From Solirubrobacterales bacterium (lineage in GTDB: Bacteria > Actinomycetota > Thermoleophilia > Solirubrobacterales > 70-9), in contig JASLIG010000123.1 in NCBI GenBank assembly GCA_030152805.1, positions 1-64,000 of the forward strand: DNA of 64,000 nucleotides, in the 5' to 3' direction. Shown here piece by piece: positions 42,470 through 53,551 of the stretch. Under the pieces are notes generated by a model. That model was not told the origin of the DNA, did no database searches, and saw only the letters and a program-made list of their open reading frames with translations. Numbering within the stretch: the first letter of the stretch is position 1; each line of letters starts with the position of its first letter. Both the position numbers and the translations under genes were made by a program.

Positions 42470-43219
42470 ATGAAGCGGCCAGCCTACGACGAGATCGGTG
42501 TCGAGTACGGCAACTTCCGCGCCGCCGATCCGCGGTTCGAGATCGCGATCCGCGACGCGCTCGGCGACGCCGCCAGTGTCGTCAACGTCGGTGCCGGCAC
42601 CGGCTCCTACGAGCCGGCGGACCTGGATGTGATCGCCGTCGAGCCCTCGCCGGTGATGATCGCGCAGCGTCCCGAGGGTGCCGCTCCGGTGCTGCAGGGG
42701 GTTGCGGAGGCGCTGCCCCTCGACGACGACGGCGTCGACGCGGCGATGGGCGTGTTCACCATCCACCACTGGAGCGACCTCGGCGCGGGCCTCGCCGAGA
42801 TGCGCCGCGTCGCCCGCCGCCGCGTCGTCCTGCTCACGATCGACGCCGAAGTCAACGTTGGGATCTGGACGCTTTCGGCCTACTTCCCGGAGGCGATGGC
42901 GCAGGAGCGACGGGTGATGCCGACGATGGGGACGCTGCGGTCGCTGCTACCGGAAGCAGAGGTCGAGGTCGTGCCCGCCCCGCGCAACTGCCGCGACGGC
43001 TTCACCAGCGCGCTCTGGGACCGGCCCGAGCTCTTCCTCGACCCCGCGGTGCTGCGCAACAGTTCGCTCTGGCACAGCCTGTCCGCGGAGACGATCGAGC
43101 GCGGCCAGCGGCGGCTGCGCGCCGATCTCGAGAGCGGCGAGTGGGACCGCAGGTACGGCCATCTGCGCGACCTTCCCGAGCTCGACATCGGCGTGCGCCT
43201 GCTGCGCGAAGAGCTGTGA
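42470..43219 (+). CDS. Class I SAM-dependent methyltransferase
   Basis: 249 residues. Motif I VVNVGAGTGSYEP, then DVIAVEPSPVMIAQRP for the acidic ribose contact, and AMGVFTIHHWSDLGAGL as post-motif. It belongs to the methyltransferase type 11/25-like group acting on small molecules. The substrate is not predictable. It overlaps the following acetyltransferase gene by 4 bp (GTGA). Confidence 0.9.
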   Translation: MKRPAYDEIGVEYGNFRAADPRFEIAIRDALGDAASVVNVGAGTGSYEPADLDVIAVEPSPVMIAQRPEGAAPVLQGVAEALPLDDDGVDAAMGVFTIHHWSDLGAGLAEMRRVARRRVVLLTIDAEVNVGIWTLSAYFPEAMAQERRVMPTMGTLRSLLPEAEVEVVPAPRNCRDGFTSALWDRPELFLDPAVLRNSSLWHSLSAETIERGQRRLRADLESGEWDRRYGHLRDLPELDIGVRLLREEL

Positions 43220-43719
43220 GCGCCGGCGATACGCCAATCTCGATCCGAGCGGCGACGGAGTCGGATGCGGCGGCGATCGTCGCGCTCTGGACGGAGGCCT
43301 ACTTCAGCGAAGGCGAAGGCGGCCGCGACACGCCCTACGGGCGATCCGACTTCGACGCCACCGACGCGGCCGCGGCGCACCTCCTCGTCGCCGAGGCAGA
43401 CGGCGCGGTGATCGGCGTCGTCGCCCTGCTCGCCCCCGGCGAGCCCGCCCGCGCGGTCGCCCGCGCAGACGAGGCGGAACTGGCCCGCCTCGTCGTCTCC
43501 TCAACCGCCCGGCGAGAGGGAATCGGCGGGGCCCTCGCCAATCGCTGCGCCGAGCTGGCGCGCAACTGCGCGTGGGCGGCGATCGCGCTCTGGAGCCGGC
43601 CCTACCAGACGGCCGGCCACCGCCTCTACGAATCGCTCGGTTACGAACGGGTGCCCGAGCGCGACGGCGTCGACGAGACCGGCTTCGGCCGCGTCGTCTT
43701 CCGGCTCGAGCTCCACTAG
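43216..43719 (+). CDS. GNAT N-acetyltransferase
   Basis: 167 residues from GTG at 43216, overlapping the methyltransferase stop. ARLVVSSTARREGIGGALAN is the acetyl-CoA loop, and HRLYESLGYERVPERDG the end strand of the GNAT fold. The acceptor is unknown. Another acetyltransferase follows after 5 bp, so three enzymes are co-transcribed. Confidence 0.9.
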   Translation: MSAGDTPISIRAATESDAAAIVALWTEAYFSEGEGGRDTPYGRSDFDATDAAAAHLLVAEADGAVIGVVALLAPGEPARAVARADEAELARLVVSSTARREGIGGALANRCAELARNCAWAAIALWSRPYQTAGHRLYESLGYERVPERDGVDETGFGRVVFRLELH

Positions 43720-43724
43720 GCAGA

Positions 43725-44342
43725 ATGGCGAGCGTGGAGAACCTGACGACTCGACTGGAGGGCTCCCTGGTCACGCTGGAGCCGCTGTGCGCGGACCACG
43801 CCGAGGAGCTCTGGCAGGCGGCGCAGCCACCAGAGATCTGGGCCTGGCTCGCGAACCTGAACGAACGTGAGCGCTTCGACATGTGGCTGCGCCTCACCCT
43901 CGATGCGATCGAGTCGGGCCGCGAGGGTCCGTTCGCTACCCGCGACGCCCGCAGCGGCAGGGTCATCGGCAGCAGCCGCTTCCTCAACGTGCGCCCGGCC
44001 GACCGGGTGGTCGAGATCGGCTGGACCTGGCTCCACCCGAGCGCCTGGCGCGGCGGCGCCAACATCGAGGCGAAGCTGCTGATGATGCGCCACGCCTTCG
44101 AGACGCTCGGCTGCGTGCGGGTCGAGTTCAAGACCGACGCCCGCAACGAGCGCTCGCGCGCCGCCCTGGCGGCGCTGCCGGCCCGCTTCGAGGGCATCCT
44201 GCGCAACCACATGATCGTGCCCGACGTGGGCCAGCGCGACTCGGCCTACTACAGCGTGATCGACTCCGAGTGGGCCGCGGTCCGCGCCAACCTGGAACGC
44301 CGCCTGGCGCAGGCCCACCCCGCCGGCAAGGCGCCGGGCTAG
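43725..44342 (+). CDS. GNAT acetyltransferase, RimJ/RimL-like
   Basis: 205 residues from the ATG at 43725. RVVEIGWTWLHPSAWRGGAN and FETLGCVRVEFKTDARNERS are the family blocks of RimJ/RimL-type enzymes (protein N-terminal or small-amine acetylation). It ends with a 4-bp overlap on the convergent TetR gene. Confidence 0.9.
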   Translation: MASVENLTTRLEGSLVTLEPLCADHAEELWQAAQPPEIWAWLANLNERERFDMWLRLTLDAIESGREGPFATRDARSGRVIGSSRFLNVRPADRVVEIGWTWLHPSAWRGGANIEAKLLMMRHAFETLGCVRVEFKTDARNERSRAALAALPARFEGILRNHMIVPDVGQRDSAYYSVIDSEWAAVRANLERRLAQAHPAGKAPG

Positions 44343-44980
44343 CCGCCGACCGAGCCCAGCGCGTCGTCGATGAAGGGGCCGAGCAGCTCGCCGGCCTGGG
44401 CGGCGGTTTTCTCTGGGGTGTCGCTGGGGGCGGTGATGTAGCTGATCGCGAGGCGGACCAGGGACTCGGCGAGGAGCTTGACCTTGGCCTCGGGAGCCTG
44501 CGGCCAGCCGGCTTCGATCGTGGTGGTGAGGCGAGCGGTGGCCCAGTGGACGACGGGCATGCCCTGGGTGGTGACCAGGGGCAGCATGCCGCCGGTGCCG
44601 TCATCGCTGAGCAGGATGCGCACAAGCGGGTCCTCGCCGGCGCTACGCAGGAAGGTTTCGAGCGCGGCGTCGACGGCGGCGCGCGGCTCGTCGAGGTGCT
44701 GGCGCACGGCCTCGTCGACGCCGTCGAGGAAGCGTTCGCCCTCGTGGATGACGAAGGCCTGGGCGAACTCGTCGCGGCTGCCGAACTCCTTGTAGAGGGT
44801 CTGGCGGCTGACCCCGGCGGCGCTGGCGATATCGGACATCGTGATCTCCGACCAGGCGCGGCTCTGCAGCTCGTCGCGAGCGGCGCCGAAGAGCGTCTCG
44901 CGCAGGAGCTGCCGCGCGGCCTGCGGGTACGGGGTGCGGGCGGTTGCCACCGCCGGGATCGTGCCAGCACTCGCGGTCAC
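44339..44980 (-). CDS. TetR-family regulator of the alkane operon
   Basis: 213 residues from GTG at 44980, overlapping the rubredoxin stop (GTGA). The DNA-binding helix-turn-helix is EITMSDIASAAGVSRQTLYK EFGS, followed by a helical ligand domain. As the last gene of alkB-rubredoxin-tetR it most likely represses the operon until a ligand such as a fatty acid or alkane product appears. A dyad upstream of alkB is the obvious target. Confidence 0.88.
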   Translation of the reverse strand: MTASAGTIPAVATARTPYPQAARQLLRETLFGAARDELQSRAWSEITMSDIASAAGVSRQTLYKEFGSRDEFAQAFVIHEGERFLDGVDEAVRQHLDEPRAAVDAALETFLRSAGEDPLVRILLSDDGTGGMLPLVTTQGMPVVHWATARLTTTIEAGWPQAPEAKVKLLAESLVRLAISYITAPSDTPEKTAAQAGELLGPFIDDALGSVGG

Positions 44981-45156
44981 TCGCCAGCGCCCTCCCCGCC
45001 GGGCTCGAAATCGACCTTGTCGCGCACTCCGCAGTCGGGGCAGGCCCAGTCGTCGGGCACCTCGCTCCACGGCGTCCCGGGCGGGAAGCCCTCGCGCGGA
45101 TGGCCCTGCTCCTCGTCGTAGACGTAGCCACAGCTGGGGCAGCGCCAGCGGCTCAC
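44977..45156 (-). CDS. rubA: Rubredoxin
   Basis: 59 residues from GTG at 45156. Four iron-binding cysteines in CPSCGYVYDEEQG and WACPDCGVRDKVDF. It passes electrons from rubredoxin reductase to the alkane hydroxylase. It overlaps alkB upstream and the TetR gene downstream by 4 bp each. Confidence 0.96.
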   Translation of the reverse strand: MSRWRCPSCGYVYDEEQGHPREGFPPGTPWSEVPDDWACPDCGVRDKVDFEPGGEGAGE

Positions 45157-46349
45157 GCCGTCGCCCCCTTGCCATAGCGAGCGAGGATGCGGCGGCGGGC
45201 CCGCGGCTGGATGTTGGCCCGCGTCAAGTCGCCGCCGTAGTGCTCGATCAGGATCGGGTCCATCACCCGGCTCCAGAGCGGCGGGATCCAGGCGAGCACG
45301 ATCATGCCGGCGTAGCCGGTGGGCAGCTGCGGCGCTTCCTCGACGTGTCGCAGCGCCTGGTAGCGGCGAGTCGGGTTGGCGTGGTGATCGCTGTGGCGCT
45401 GCAGGTGGTAGAGCAGCACGTTGGAGGCGACGTTGTTGCTGTTCCAGCTGTGCTCGGCCCGGCAGCGCTCGTAGCGGCCGTCCTCCTTGCGCTGGCGCAG
45501 CAGGCCGTAGTGCTCGAGGTAGTTGACGACCTCGAGCAGCGAGAAGCCGAGCACCGCCTGGATCAGCAGGTAGGGCAGCACGACTGGGCCGAAGACGATC
45601 GTCAATACGGCGAAGAGGCCGACGGTCATCGCCCAGGCGCCGAGGATGTCGTTGCGGGGGCCCCAGTGCGAGGCGCCGAGCCGGTCGAGCCGGGCGCACT
45701 CGATCCCCCAGGCCGAGCGCAGGCTGCCGGCGACCGTGCGCGGCAGGAAGGCCCAGAAGCTCTCCCCCAGCCGCGAACTGGCCGGATCCTCCGGCGTGGC
45801 GACGCGGACGTGGTGGCCGCGGTTGTGCTCGATGAAGAAGTGGCCGTAGCCGGTCTGCGCCAGCGCCACGCGGCTGAGCCAGCGCTCGATGCTGTCGCGC
45901 TTGTGGCCGAGCTCGTGCGCGGTGTTGATCGCGATGCCGCCGACAACGCCCATCGTCAGCGCCAGGCCGACGCTCTCCAGCGTCGTCAGGTCGCCGCTCG
46001 ACCAGAGCCAGCAGGCGAAGACGAGGCCGGCGTACTGGACCGGAATGAAGAGGTAGGTGCACCAGCGGTAGTAGCGATCCTGCTCGAGCCACTTGAGGAT
46101 GCTGTCGGGCGGGTTGCTCGGGTCGACCCCGATCGCGACGTCGAGGATCGGGAAGACGCCGAAGACGAGCAGCGGCCCGAAGAACCAGAACGGCTCGAAG
46201 CCGGTGACCTCGACGCTGGCCCAGGCGATGAACGGCGCGAAGGGAATGACCAGGCCAAGCAACCAGGCGTAGCGCTTGGCGTCGCGCCAGGTCGCCGGGT
46301 TGAGCTCGATTGCCGGCCCGTGATCATGGCTGTGCGCCGCTGCCTCCAT
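45153..46349 (-). CDS. alkB: Alkane 1-monooxygenase
   Basis: 398 residues, with the usual six membrane helices. The di-iron histidine boxes are complete: NTAHELGHK, EHNRGHHVRVATPEDPA, and LQRHSDHHANPTRRYQAL. The His-rich N-terminus MEAAAHSHDHG is unusual. It hydroxylates the terminal methyl of medium-chain alkanes at the inner membrane using electrons from rubredoxin. AAGGAGGAG precedes the ATG. The rubredoxin and TetR genes follow in the same operon. Confidence 0.97.
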   Translation of the reverse strand: MEAAAHSHDHGPAIELNPATWRDAKRYAWLLGLVIPFAPFIAWASVEVTGFEPFWFFGPLLVFGVFPILDVAIGVDPSNPPDSILKWLEQDRYYRWCTYLFIPVQYAGLVFACWLWSSGDLTTLESVGLALTMGVVGGIAINTAHELGHKRDSIERWLSRVALAQTGYGHFFIEHNRGHHVRVATPEDPASSRLGESFWAFLPRTVAGSLRSAWGIECARLDRLGASHWGPRNDILGAWAMTVGLFAVLTIVFGPVVLPYLLIQAVLGFSLLEVVNYLEHYGLLRQRKEDGRYERCRAEHSWNSNNVASNVLLYHLQRHSDHHANPTRRYQALRHVEEAPQLPTGYAGMIVLAWIPPLWSRVMDPILIEHYGGDLTRANIQPRARRRILARYGKGATA

Positions 46350-46387
46350 CGCTCCTCCTTGTCAAAACCCAGAAGTTCGTACGGTCA

Positions 46388-46414
46388 GTTGACAAATTAG
46401 CATTCTTTGTAAAC
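46388..46414. promoter_or_regulatory. Dyad upstream of alkB
   Basis: GTTTACAAA and TTTGTCAAC on the minus strand are 9-bp arms with one mismatch around a 9-bp spacer. It lies 39 bp before alkB in an AT-rich stretch. Its size suits a TetR-type site. Confidence 0.55.
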
Positions 46415-46482
46415 CGACGCAACATGGGTATGGCTGCTGTCCACTACTCCCGAGGGCAGGGAACCTCGCTACCATCCGGCCT

Positions 46483-46703
46483 GTGTTCACCTTTCTGGCG
46501 TTCATCCAGGTCATCATCGCCGGGGTCCTGATCTTCCTGATCCTGCTCCACTCCGGCAAAGACACCGGACTCTCCGGCGCCTTCGGCATCGGCGGCGGGG
46601 GCAGCGCCTTCGGCGGCGGCTCGATGGTCGAGCGCAACCTCGACCGCGCCACCGTCTTCTTCGCGATCCTGTTCGTGCTCAATACTTTCGCGCTGCTGAA
46701 GGT

Positions 46704-46707
<4 letters not shown>
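46483..46707 (+). CDS. secG: Protein translocase subunit SecG
   Basis: 74 residues from GTG. Two membrane helices with the conserved linker: FLILLHSGKDTGLSGAFGIG, then the glycine-rich GGGGSAFGGGSMVERNLDR. SecG is the small third subunit of the SecYEG channel. The stop overlaps the stop of the convergent ccmF gene. Confidence 0.95.
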
Positions 46708-49134
<2,427 letters not shown>

Positions 49135-49145
<11 letters not shown>

Positions 49146-49533
49146 CCGTCGTGAACTTCGACGGGCACTTGGTGACGAGCGTGTCGGGCTCGCCGACGAA
49201 GGTGCCGCCCTCGACTTCGCCGGTGAGGACGATCTCGCGCCCGCCGCGGAAGGGGTCGGGAACGGTGCCCCTGTAGGTGACGGGCAGCGTCGGACCGCCG
49301 CCCTGCCGATCGGATACCCGGAAGAGCAGCTCCTCCCCGCGGTGACGGATCGAGCCCGGCACGACCCTGCCGGTCAGGTCATAGCTCGAGCCGGATGCCG
49401 CCCCGATCAGCTGCGAGGGCTCCTTTGCTTCCGAGGAGGCGCTGAAAGACGTGTAGACCAGCGCCACCGCGAGCAAGACGGCGGCACTGAGGGCGACTAC
49501 GAGTCGGACCTTCCGCTTGCGCTGGGGATCCAC
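49135..49533 (-). CDS. ccmE: Haem chaperone CcmE, Cys-type
   Basis: 132 residues: a membrane anchor (about 11-30) and an OB-fold domain (YDLTGRVVPGSI, EIVLTGEVEGGTFVG). The haem-binding place reads TLVTKCPSKF. In classical CcmE this is His-x-x-x-Tyr; Cys-x-x-x-Tyr variants are known in some archaea and bacteria, and here the last residue is Phe. CcmE carries haem to CcmF, whose gene overlaps. Confidence 0.9.
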
Positions 49534-49574
49534 GGCGGCGAATTATCGCAAGGCCCGCCCCTCCACCTCCCCTT

Positions 49575-49688
49575 GATGTCGCACTTCCTTCCGGTATCCG
49601 GCGACAAAAGCGACATCGCCAACCGAATCGGCCCGAAATCGGTTTGGTGTCGCACTTCTCTCCGCTATGCGGCAGCAAATGCGACACC
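49575..49688. repeat. Tandem pair of related 43-bp hairpins
   Basis: Copies at 49575-49617 and 49646-49688, the same length and alike at most positions. Each has outer arms (GATGTCGC/GCGACATC and GGTGTCGC/GCGACACC) and an inner stem around TAT (CCGG/CCGG and CCGC/GCGG). Two of the differences are paired changes that keep the stems (A-T to G-C outside, G-C to C-G inside). They lie between divergent ccmE and an SDR gene. Confidence 0.65.
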
Positions 49689-49706
49689 TCGTGGGAGAAT
49701 GGGAGC

Positions 49707-50411
49707 GTGACGGACGACAGGGTTTTGCTGATCACTGGGGCGAGCAGCGGGATCGGGGCCGCTACGGCTCGCGCCGCCGCAAGTGGCTACCGGCTCGTGC
49801 TCGCGGCACGCCGGCTGGAGCCACTCGAAGCGCTGGTCGAGGAGCTCGGCGGAAAGGAGCGGGCGCTGGCGGTGCGGTGCGACGTCACCGAGTGGGAGCA
49901 GGTCGAGGCCATGGCCGCGGCGGCGCTCGAGCGCTTCGGCCGCATCGACGCTGTCTTTGCCAACGCCGGCTTCGGCGCCAGCCGCGGCTTCCTCGAGGAG
50001 TCGGTCGAGCACTGGCGCTCGATGGTGCTGACCAACGTCTACGGCGTCGCCCTGACGATCCGCGCCACCCTCCCCCACCTGCTCGAGCGCGGCGACGGTC
50101 ACTTCCTCGTCACCAGTTCGGTCGCGGGCCGGCGAGCGCTGCCGGGCTCGCTCTACTCGGCGACCAAGTGGGCGGCGACCGCGATCGGCGAGGCGCTGCG
50201 CGCCGAGCTGCGCCAGATACACGAAAACCACGACATCCGCGTCACCCTGATCGAGCCCGGCATGACCGACACGCCCTTCTTCGACAACCGTCCTGGCGAG
50301 TGGGCCCTACAAGACGACGACATCGCCAAAGCCGTGCTCTACGCGCTCGAGCAGCGACCGGGAGTAGACGTAAACGAGATCCTGATCAGACCGACGAGTC
50401 AGCCGATCTGA
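49707..50411 (+). CDS. Short-chain dehydrogenase/reductase
   Basis: 234 residues from GTG at 49707. ITGASSGIGAATARA for NAD(P), ANAGFGASRGF, catalytic Ser in VTSSVAGRRALPG and YSATKWA for Tyr and Lys. It is a classical SDR of unknown substrate. The stop codon overlaps the first base of hairpin B, which fills the whole gap to the convergent gene. Confidence 0.92.
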   Translation: MTDDRVLLITGASSGIGAATARAAASGYRLVLAARRLEPLEALVEELGGKERALAVRCDVTEWEQVEAMAAAALERFGRIDAVFANAGFGASRGFLEESVEHWRSMVLTNVYGVALTIRATLPHLLERGDGHFLVTSSVAGRRALPGSLYSATKWAATAIGEALRAELRQIHENHDIRVTLIEPGMTDTPFFDNRPGEWALQDDDIAKAVLYALEQRPGVDVNEILIRPTSQPI

Positions 50412-50522
50412 GCCGGTCCCGGTAGGGGTGAAGCGTCTTGTACTTTTTCGGCGCGCGCTCGAGGCGTCAGCGAGCCCCTCTCCACCGAAAAAGTTAAGCG
50501 GAACCCCTACCGGGACCGGCTC
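50410..50522. repeat. Long hairpin element, copy B
   Basis: A 20-bp perfect outer stem (50410-50429 with 50503-50522) and an inner stem ACTTTTTCGG/CCGAAAAAGT (50442-50451, 50485-50494) around a 33-nt loop. It exactly fills the gap between the stops of two convergent genes. It shares CTTGTACTTTTTCGG and the loop length with copy A at 13409, in opposite orientation. Confidence 0.75.
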
Positions 50523-53426
50523 TCAACGCCGCTGGTGCTTGCGCTTCTTTTTCTTCTTGCACGGCGTCCGCAGCTTCGGGCGCTGATTCGCCTTCTTGCC
50601 GTTCTGGCCGGTAAAGCGGGCGATGACCTTGTACTTCTTCGCGCAGAGGTTGGTCGAGTTGACCAGCAGGCCGCGCTTCTTGCCGCCGCGCACGGTTAGC
50701 ATGAAGCGCGAGACCGCCACGTCGGGCACGGTGTCGAAGGTCGTGCGCAGGCGCCCTTTGACGCTGTCGATGCGCCCGTCGAGGACGACGTCGACCTGAC
50801 CGTTCAGCGCCGCGACCATGTCCGGCAGTTCGTGGCTCGAGGAGCGCAGGTAGACCGGGCCTTTCAGCGGCCCGTCGAGCAGCGGCGTCTCCGCCGTCGC
50901 GTAGCCGTAGATCGAGTCCTTGGGGCAGTCGTGCGCAGCAAACTGCACGCGCGTGCAGACGTTGGCGAGGCTGGCCTGTTCGAGGATCAGCGGCTTCGGC
51001 AGGGTCACCGCCGCGTGGCCGATATTGGCGTCGCCGTCGCGGGCGACGAGGACCGCGCGCAGCTTCGGGCTCTTGGCCCGCCGCGTGCCGCCGAAGATCC
51101 GCATGAACAGCTTCGGTTTGAAGTCGAGGTTCTCGCAACCGTCGACCTTGAACGGAGAGGAGACCGCGAACGAGCTGAACGCCGCGGGGTCGAGCGGATT
51201 CGCCCCCCCGCCGCGCAGGGCCCCGGACGTCGCGAACTGCGAGCAGTTGGTCGGGTTGAGCGAGAATTTCGGCCGGTCGATCTTCACCGCAACCGAGCGG
51301 AGATCGAGCAGGGCGCCGCCGAACACGTGCGGGATCGGGTCGGAGACCGCGTGCACCCGGGCCGTTTCGGGATCGACGAACAGCGCCACCCTCACCACGA
51401 CCGTGCCGAGATCGAAAGGCCCGGCCGTGGCGGGGGTGACGACTGCCAGGGAGAGGGGGGCACCGTGATAGGGCCCTGCGAGGAAGGCTTTGCCCGTGAT
51501 GTGGAACGGATCGGGCCCGCTGCCAGCGGCAACCGCGGCGCTGCCGACAAGGCTCGAGTTGGGGCAGGTCGGATCGGCTGCCTCGGCTGCGCCACTGTTG
51601 GCCGCCGCGGCCGCGATCGCAGTCCCTGGGCAGTAGCGCACACCGGCGAGCTTCGCCGTCAGCCCCGGCGGCAGGGTGACGTCCACCCCCTTCAGCTCCT
51701 GGTTGCCGTCGGCGCGGGCGATGTTCACCGCGAACTGGGTGAAGGCGCCGCCCTTGGGGTTGCTCGTGTGGGTGCCGAAGCCCGGCGCGAAGGGACGCGC
51801 CGCCAGCGTTTTGGCGCAGGGACCGCCGCCGGGGGCGGCGGAAAGGGTGAAGGCTTTGCTGGGTGCGGCCGGCGGTTTGTTGGACGGGCCACCTTCCACT
51901 CCCGCCGGGACCGAGCCGAGCGCGGTCGACCACGGGGTCATCTGCGTCGTGGTCGTGTTGGGACCGCAGGTCGGCGGGCTCGTTAGTGGCGCCCGGGCCC
52001 CGTCGTTGAAGTCGAGGCGGAAAGAGCTGAACGGAACCTGCGGGTTCTCGGCGAAGGTGGTGGTCAGCTGCCCGGTCTGAGGATCGGCGCTGACGTTGCC
52101 GAGCAGGCGCACCGAGAGACCGTAGCGGGGCGACTCGACGTCGACGAAGATGCGGTACTCCTGACCCGAGGCCGGATCGCGGCTGAGCTGCCTGCCCAGG
52201 TAGACGTTGCCGGTGATCGGCCCCTCCGGCAGGGGGGGAGTTGCGATCGAAACCGTGCCGATCTTGGATGCTGGCGGGCAGGCCACCGGGTTCCTCGTTC
52301 CCTTGCCGAACTGTTGGTCTGTGCAATCCTGCAGGCCGTTTGCGGCCGACGGGTTCAGGCCCATCCCGCCCGGCAGCGTCACCCGCGCGGTCCTCAGGTG
52401 GGAGGTTTCCTGCTCTGCGCCTCCGCTTTCGGTTTGATGTGGAAGGTCCACCTCAACCGCGGGGCCGGAGGGCGAATCGGTCGCGGCGGTGTTCGGATCG
52501 ACGGCGATCGAGGGTTTGAAGGGGATGCTGTCGCATTCCTTCGGCGAGGTTCCCGGCGGAATCCTCGACTCGAAGGGAGGGTTGGCATCGGTGGGGAAGT
52601 CGTATGACGCGTCTTCTTCTTCGCTGATCGAGCTGGCCAGCAGCCAGGTCGAGTAGACGTGCTCGAACGGCGAGACCGCGGGCCCGAGGCAGGTGCTCGG
52701 CGTGCTGATGAAGGTGCCGTCCCCGGAACGGCCCTCGAAGACGAGCCTGTTCTTCAGCACGATGCCATTTTCGAACAGCGGCAGCGATGCGAAGGGGGTT
52801 TCCGGCACGTCGATCGTGAAGCCCTCGTGATAGTCGCCGTCCCACGCCACGTCGGCGCGCAGATAGACGTTGTTACCGAGCAGGTTGAAACCGAATCGCG
52901 CCGGTTCCCCGGCGGGCGGGACGATGTTGTAGACGGTGGGTGCTTCGGGCAGCGGCGTCGCGATGCCCAGAAGCGCGGCGGTGATGATGCTTTTGCCGAC
53001 GTTGGACCCGGCCGGACAGGTGAGGGGCGAGGTCTCGAAGGTCGCCAGCGGGCATTGCGGGGTCGCCCCGGGGTTGACGCTGAGGCCAACCGGAAGGTCG
53101 ACGCGCACGGTCTTGAGTTCGTCCACTGGGGTTTCCCCCGGCGCTTCGTGCTTGACGATGAACTGGGTGAAGCCTTTCGGCGGATGGCCGGCGGCCTGTT
53201 CGAAGAAGAGGCCTTTCGTATCGACCGAGCATTGCCCGGGAGAAGGAGGATCCGCCGTGCAGGTTCCGGCTTGCCAGCCGCTGTCGGCTTTCGGGTTGTT
53301 GGGATCGCTGGGGGCGATGATGTCGCCGGTGCTCGCCCGCGCCCCGGGAACCCAGACGGCAAGGCCCAGTGCAGCAGCCGCCAACACGCCCATCCGACGC
53401 CTAAAGACCCCCCGTCCTGCACCCAT
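50523..53426 (-). CDS. Large secreted protein with repeated Cys modules
   Basis: 967 residues from the ATG at 53426, with GGGAAGGGG upstream; an ATG 24 bases earlier has no site. The signal peptide (VLAAAALGLAVWVPGARA) is clear. At least four modules carry a Cys, a short loop and CPxSxxG: CPLATF...CPAGSNVG, CTDQQF...CPPASKIG, CPGTAI...CPNSSLVG, CTRVQF...CPKDSIYG, each before beta-rich segments with LPxGL/M. The end is very basic (KKKKKRKHQRR). It is probably a cell-surface or extracellular protein; function unknown. A small regulator gene is divergent. Confidence 0.75.
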   Translation of the reverse strand: MGAGRGVFRRRMGVLAAAALGLAVWVPGARASTGDIIAPSDPNNPKADSGWQAGTCTADPPSPGQCSVDTKGLFFEQAAGHPPKGFTQFIVKHEAPGETPVDELKTVRVDLPVGLSVNPGATPQCPLATFETSPLTCPAGSNVGKSIITAALLGIATPLPEAPTVYNIVPPAGEPARFGFNLLGNNVYLRADVAWDGDYHEGFTIDVPETPFASLPLFENGIVLKNRLVFEGRSGDGTFISTPSTCLGPAVSPFEHVYSTWLLASSISEEEDASYDFPTDANPPFESRIPPGTSPKECDSIPFKPSIAVDPNTAATDSPSGPAVEVDLPHQTESGGAEQETSHLRTARVTLPGGMGLNPSAANGLQDCTDQQFGKGTRNPVACPPASKIGTVSIATPPLPEGPITGNVYLGRQLSRDPASGQEYRIFVDVESPRYGLSVRLLGNVSADPQTGQLTTTFAENPQVPFSSFRLDFNDGARAPLTSPPTCGPNTTTTQMTPWSTALGSVPAGVEGGPSNKPPAAPSKAFTLSAAPGGGPCAKTLAARPFAPGFGTHTSNPKGGAFTQFAVNIARADGNQELKGVDVTLPPGLTAKLAGVRYCPGTAIAAAAANSGAAEAADPTCPNSSLVGSAAVAAGSGPDPFHITGKAFLAGPYHGAPLSLAVVTPATAGPFDLGTVVVRVALFVDPETARVHAVSDPIPHVFGGALLDLRSVAVKIDRPKFSLNPTNCSQFATSGALRGGGANPLDPAAFSSFAVSSPFKVDGCENLDFKPKLFMRIFGGTRRAKSPKLRAVLVARDGDANIGHAAVTLPKPLILEQASLANVCTRVQFAAHDCPKDSIYGYATAETPLLDGPLKGPVYLRSSSHELPDMVAALNGQVDVVLDGRIDSVKGRLRTTFDTVPDVAVSRFMLTVRGGKKRGLLVNSTNLCAKKYKVIARFTGQNGKKANQRPKLRTPCKKKKKRKHQRR

Positions 53427-53506
53427 CTGATTCCCCTTCCCAAAGCCCATGTGGACGATCGTACCCGATTTTCTAGTTTTACACCATCATTTTTTGGTAT
53501 CAATTA

Positions 53507-53524
53507 GCCTACAAGTTGGTAGGC
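53507..53524. promoter_or_regulatory. 18-bp dyad between the secreted protein and the regulator
   Basis: GCCTAC and GTAGGC with a 6-bp spacer (AAGTTG), in an AT-rich divergent promoter region, 28 bp before the regulator start. It is a likely site for that winged-helix protein. Confidence 0.5.
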
Positions 53525-53551
53525 ACCAATCAAAACGATGGAGGAATCTTG

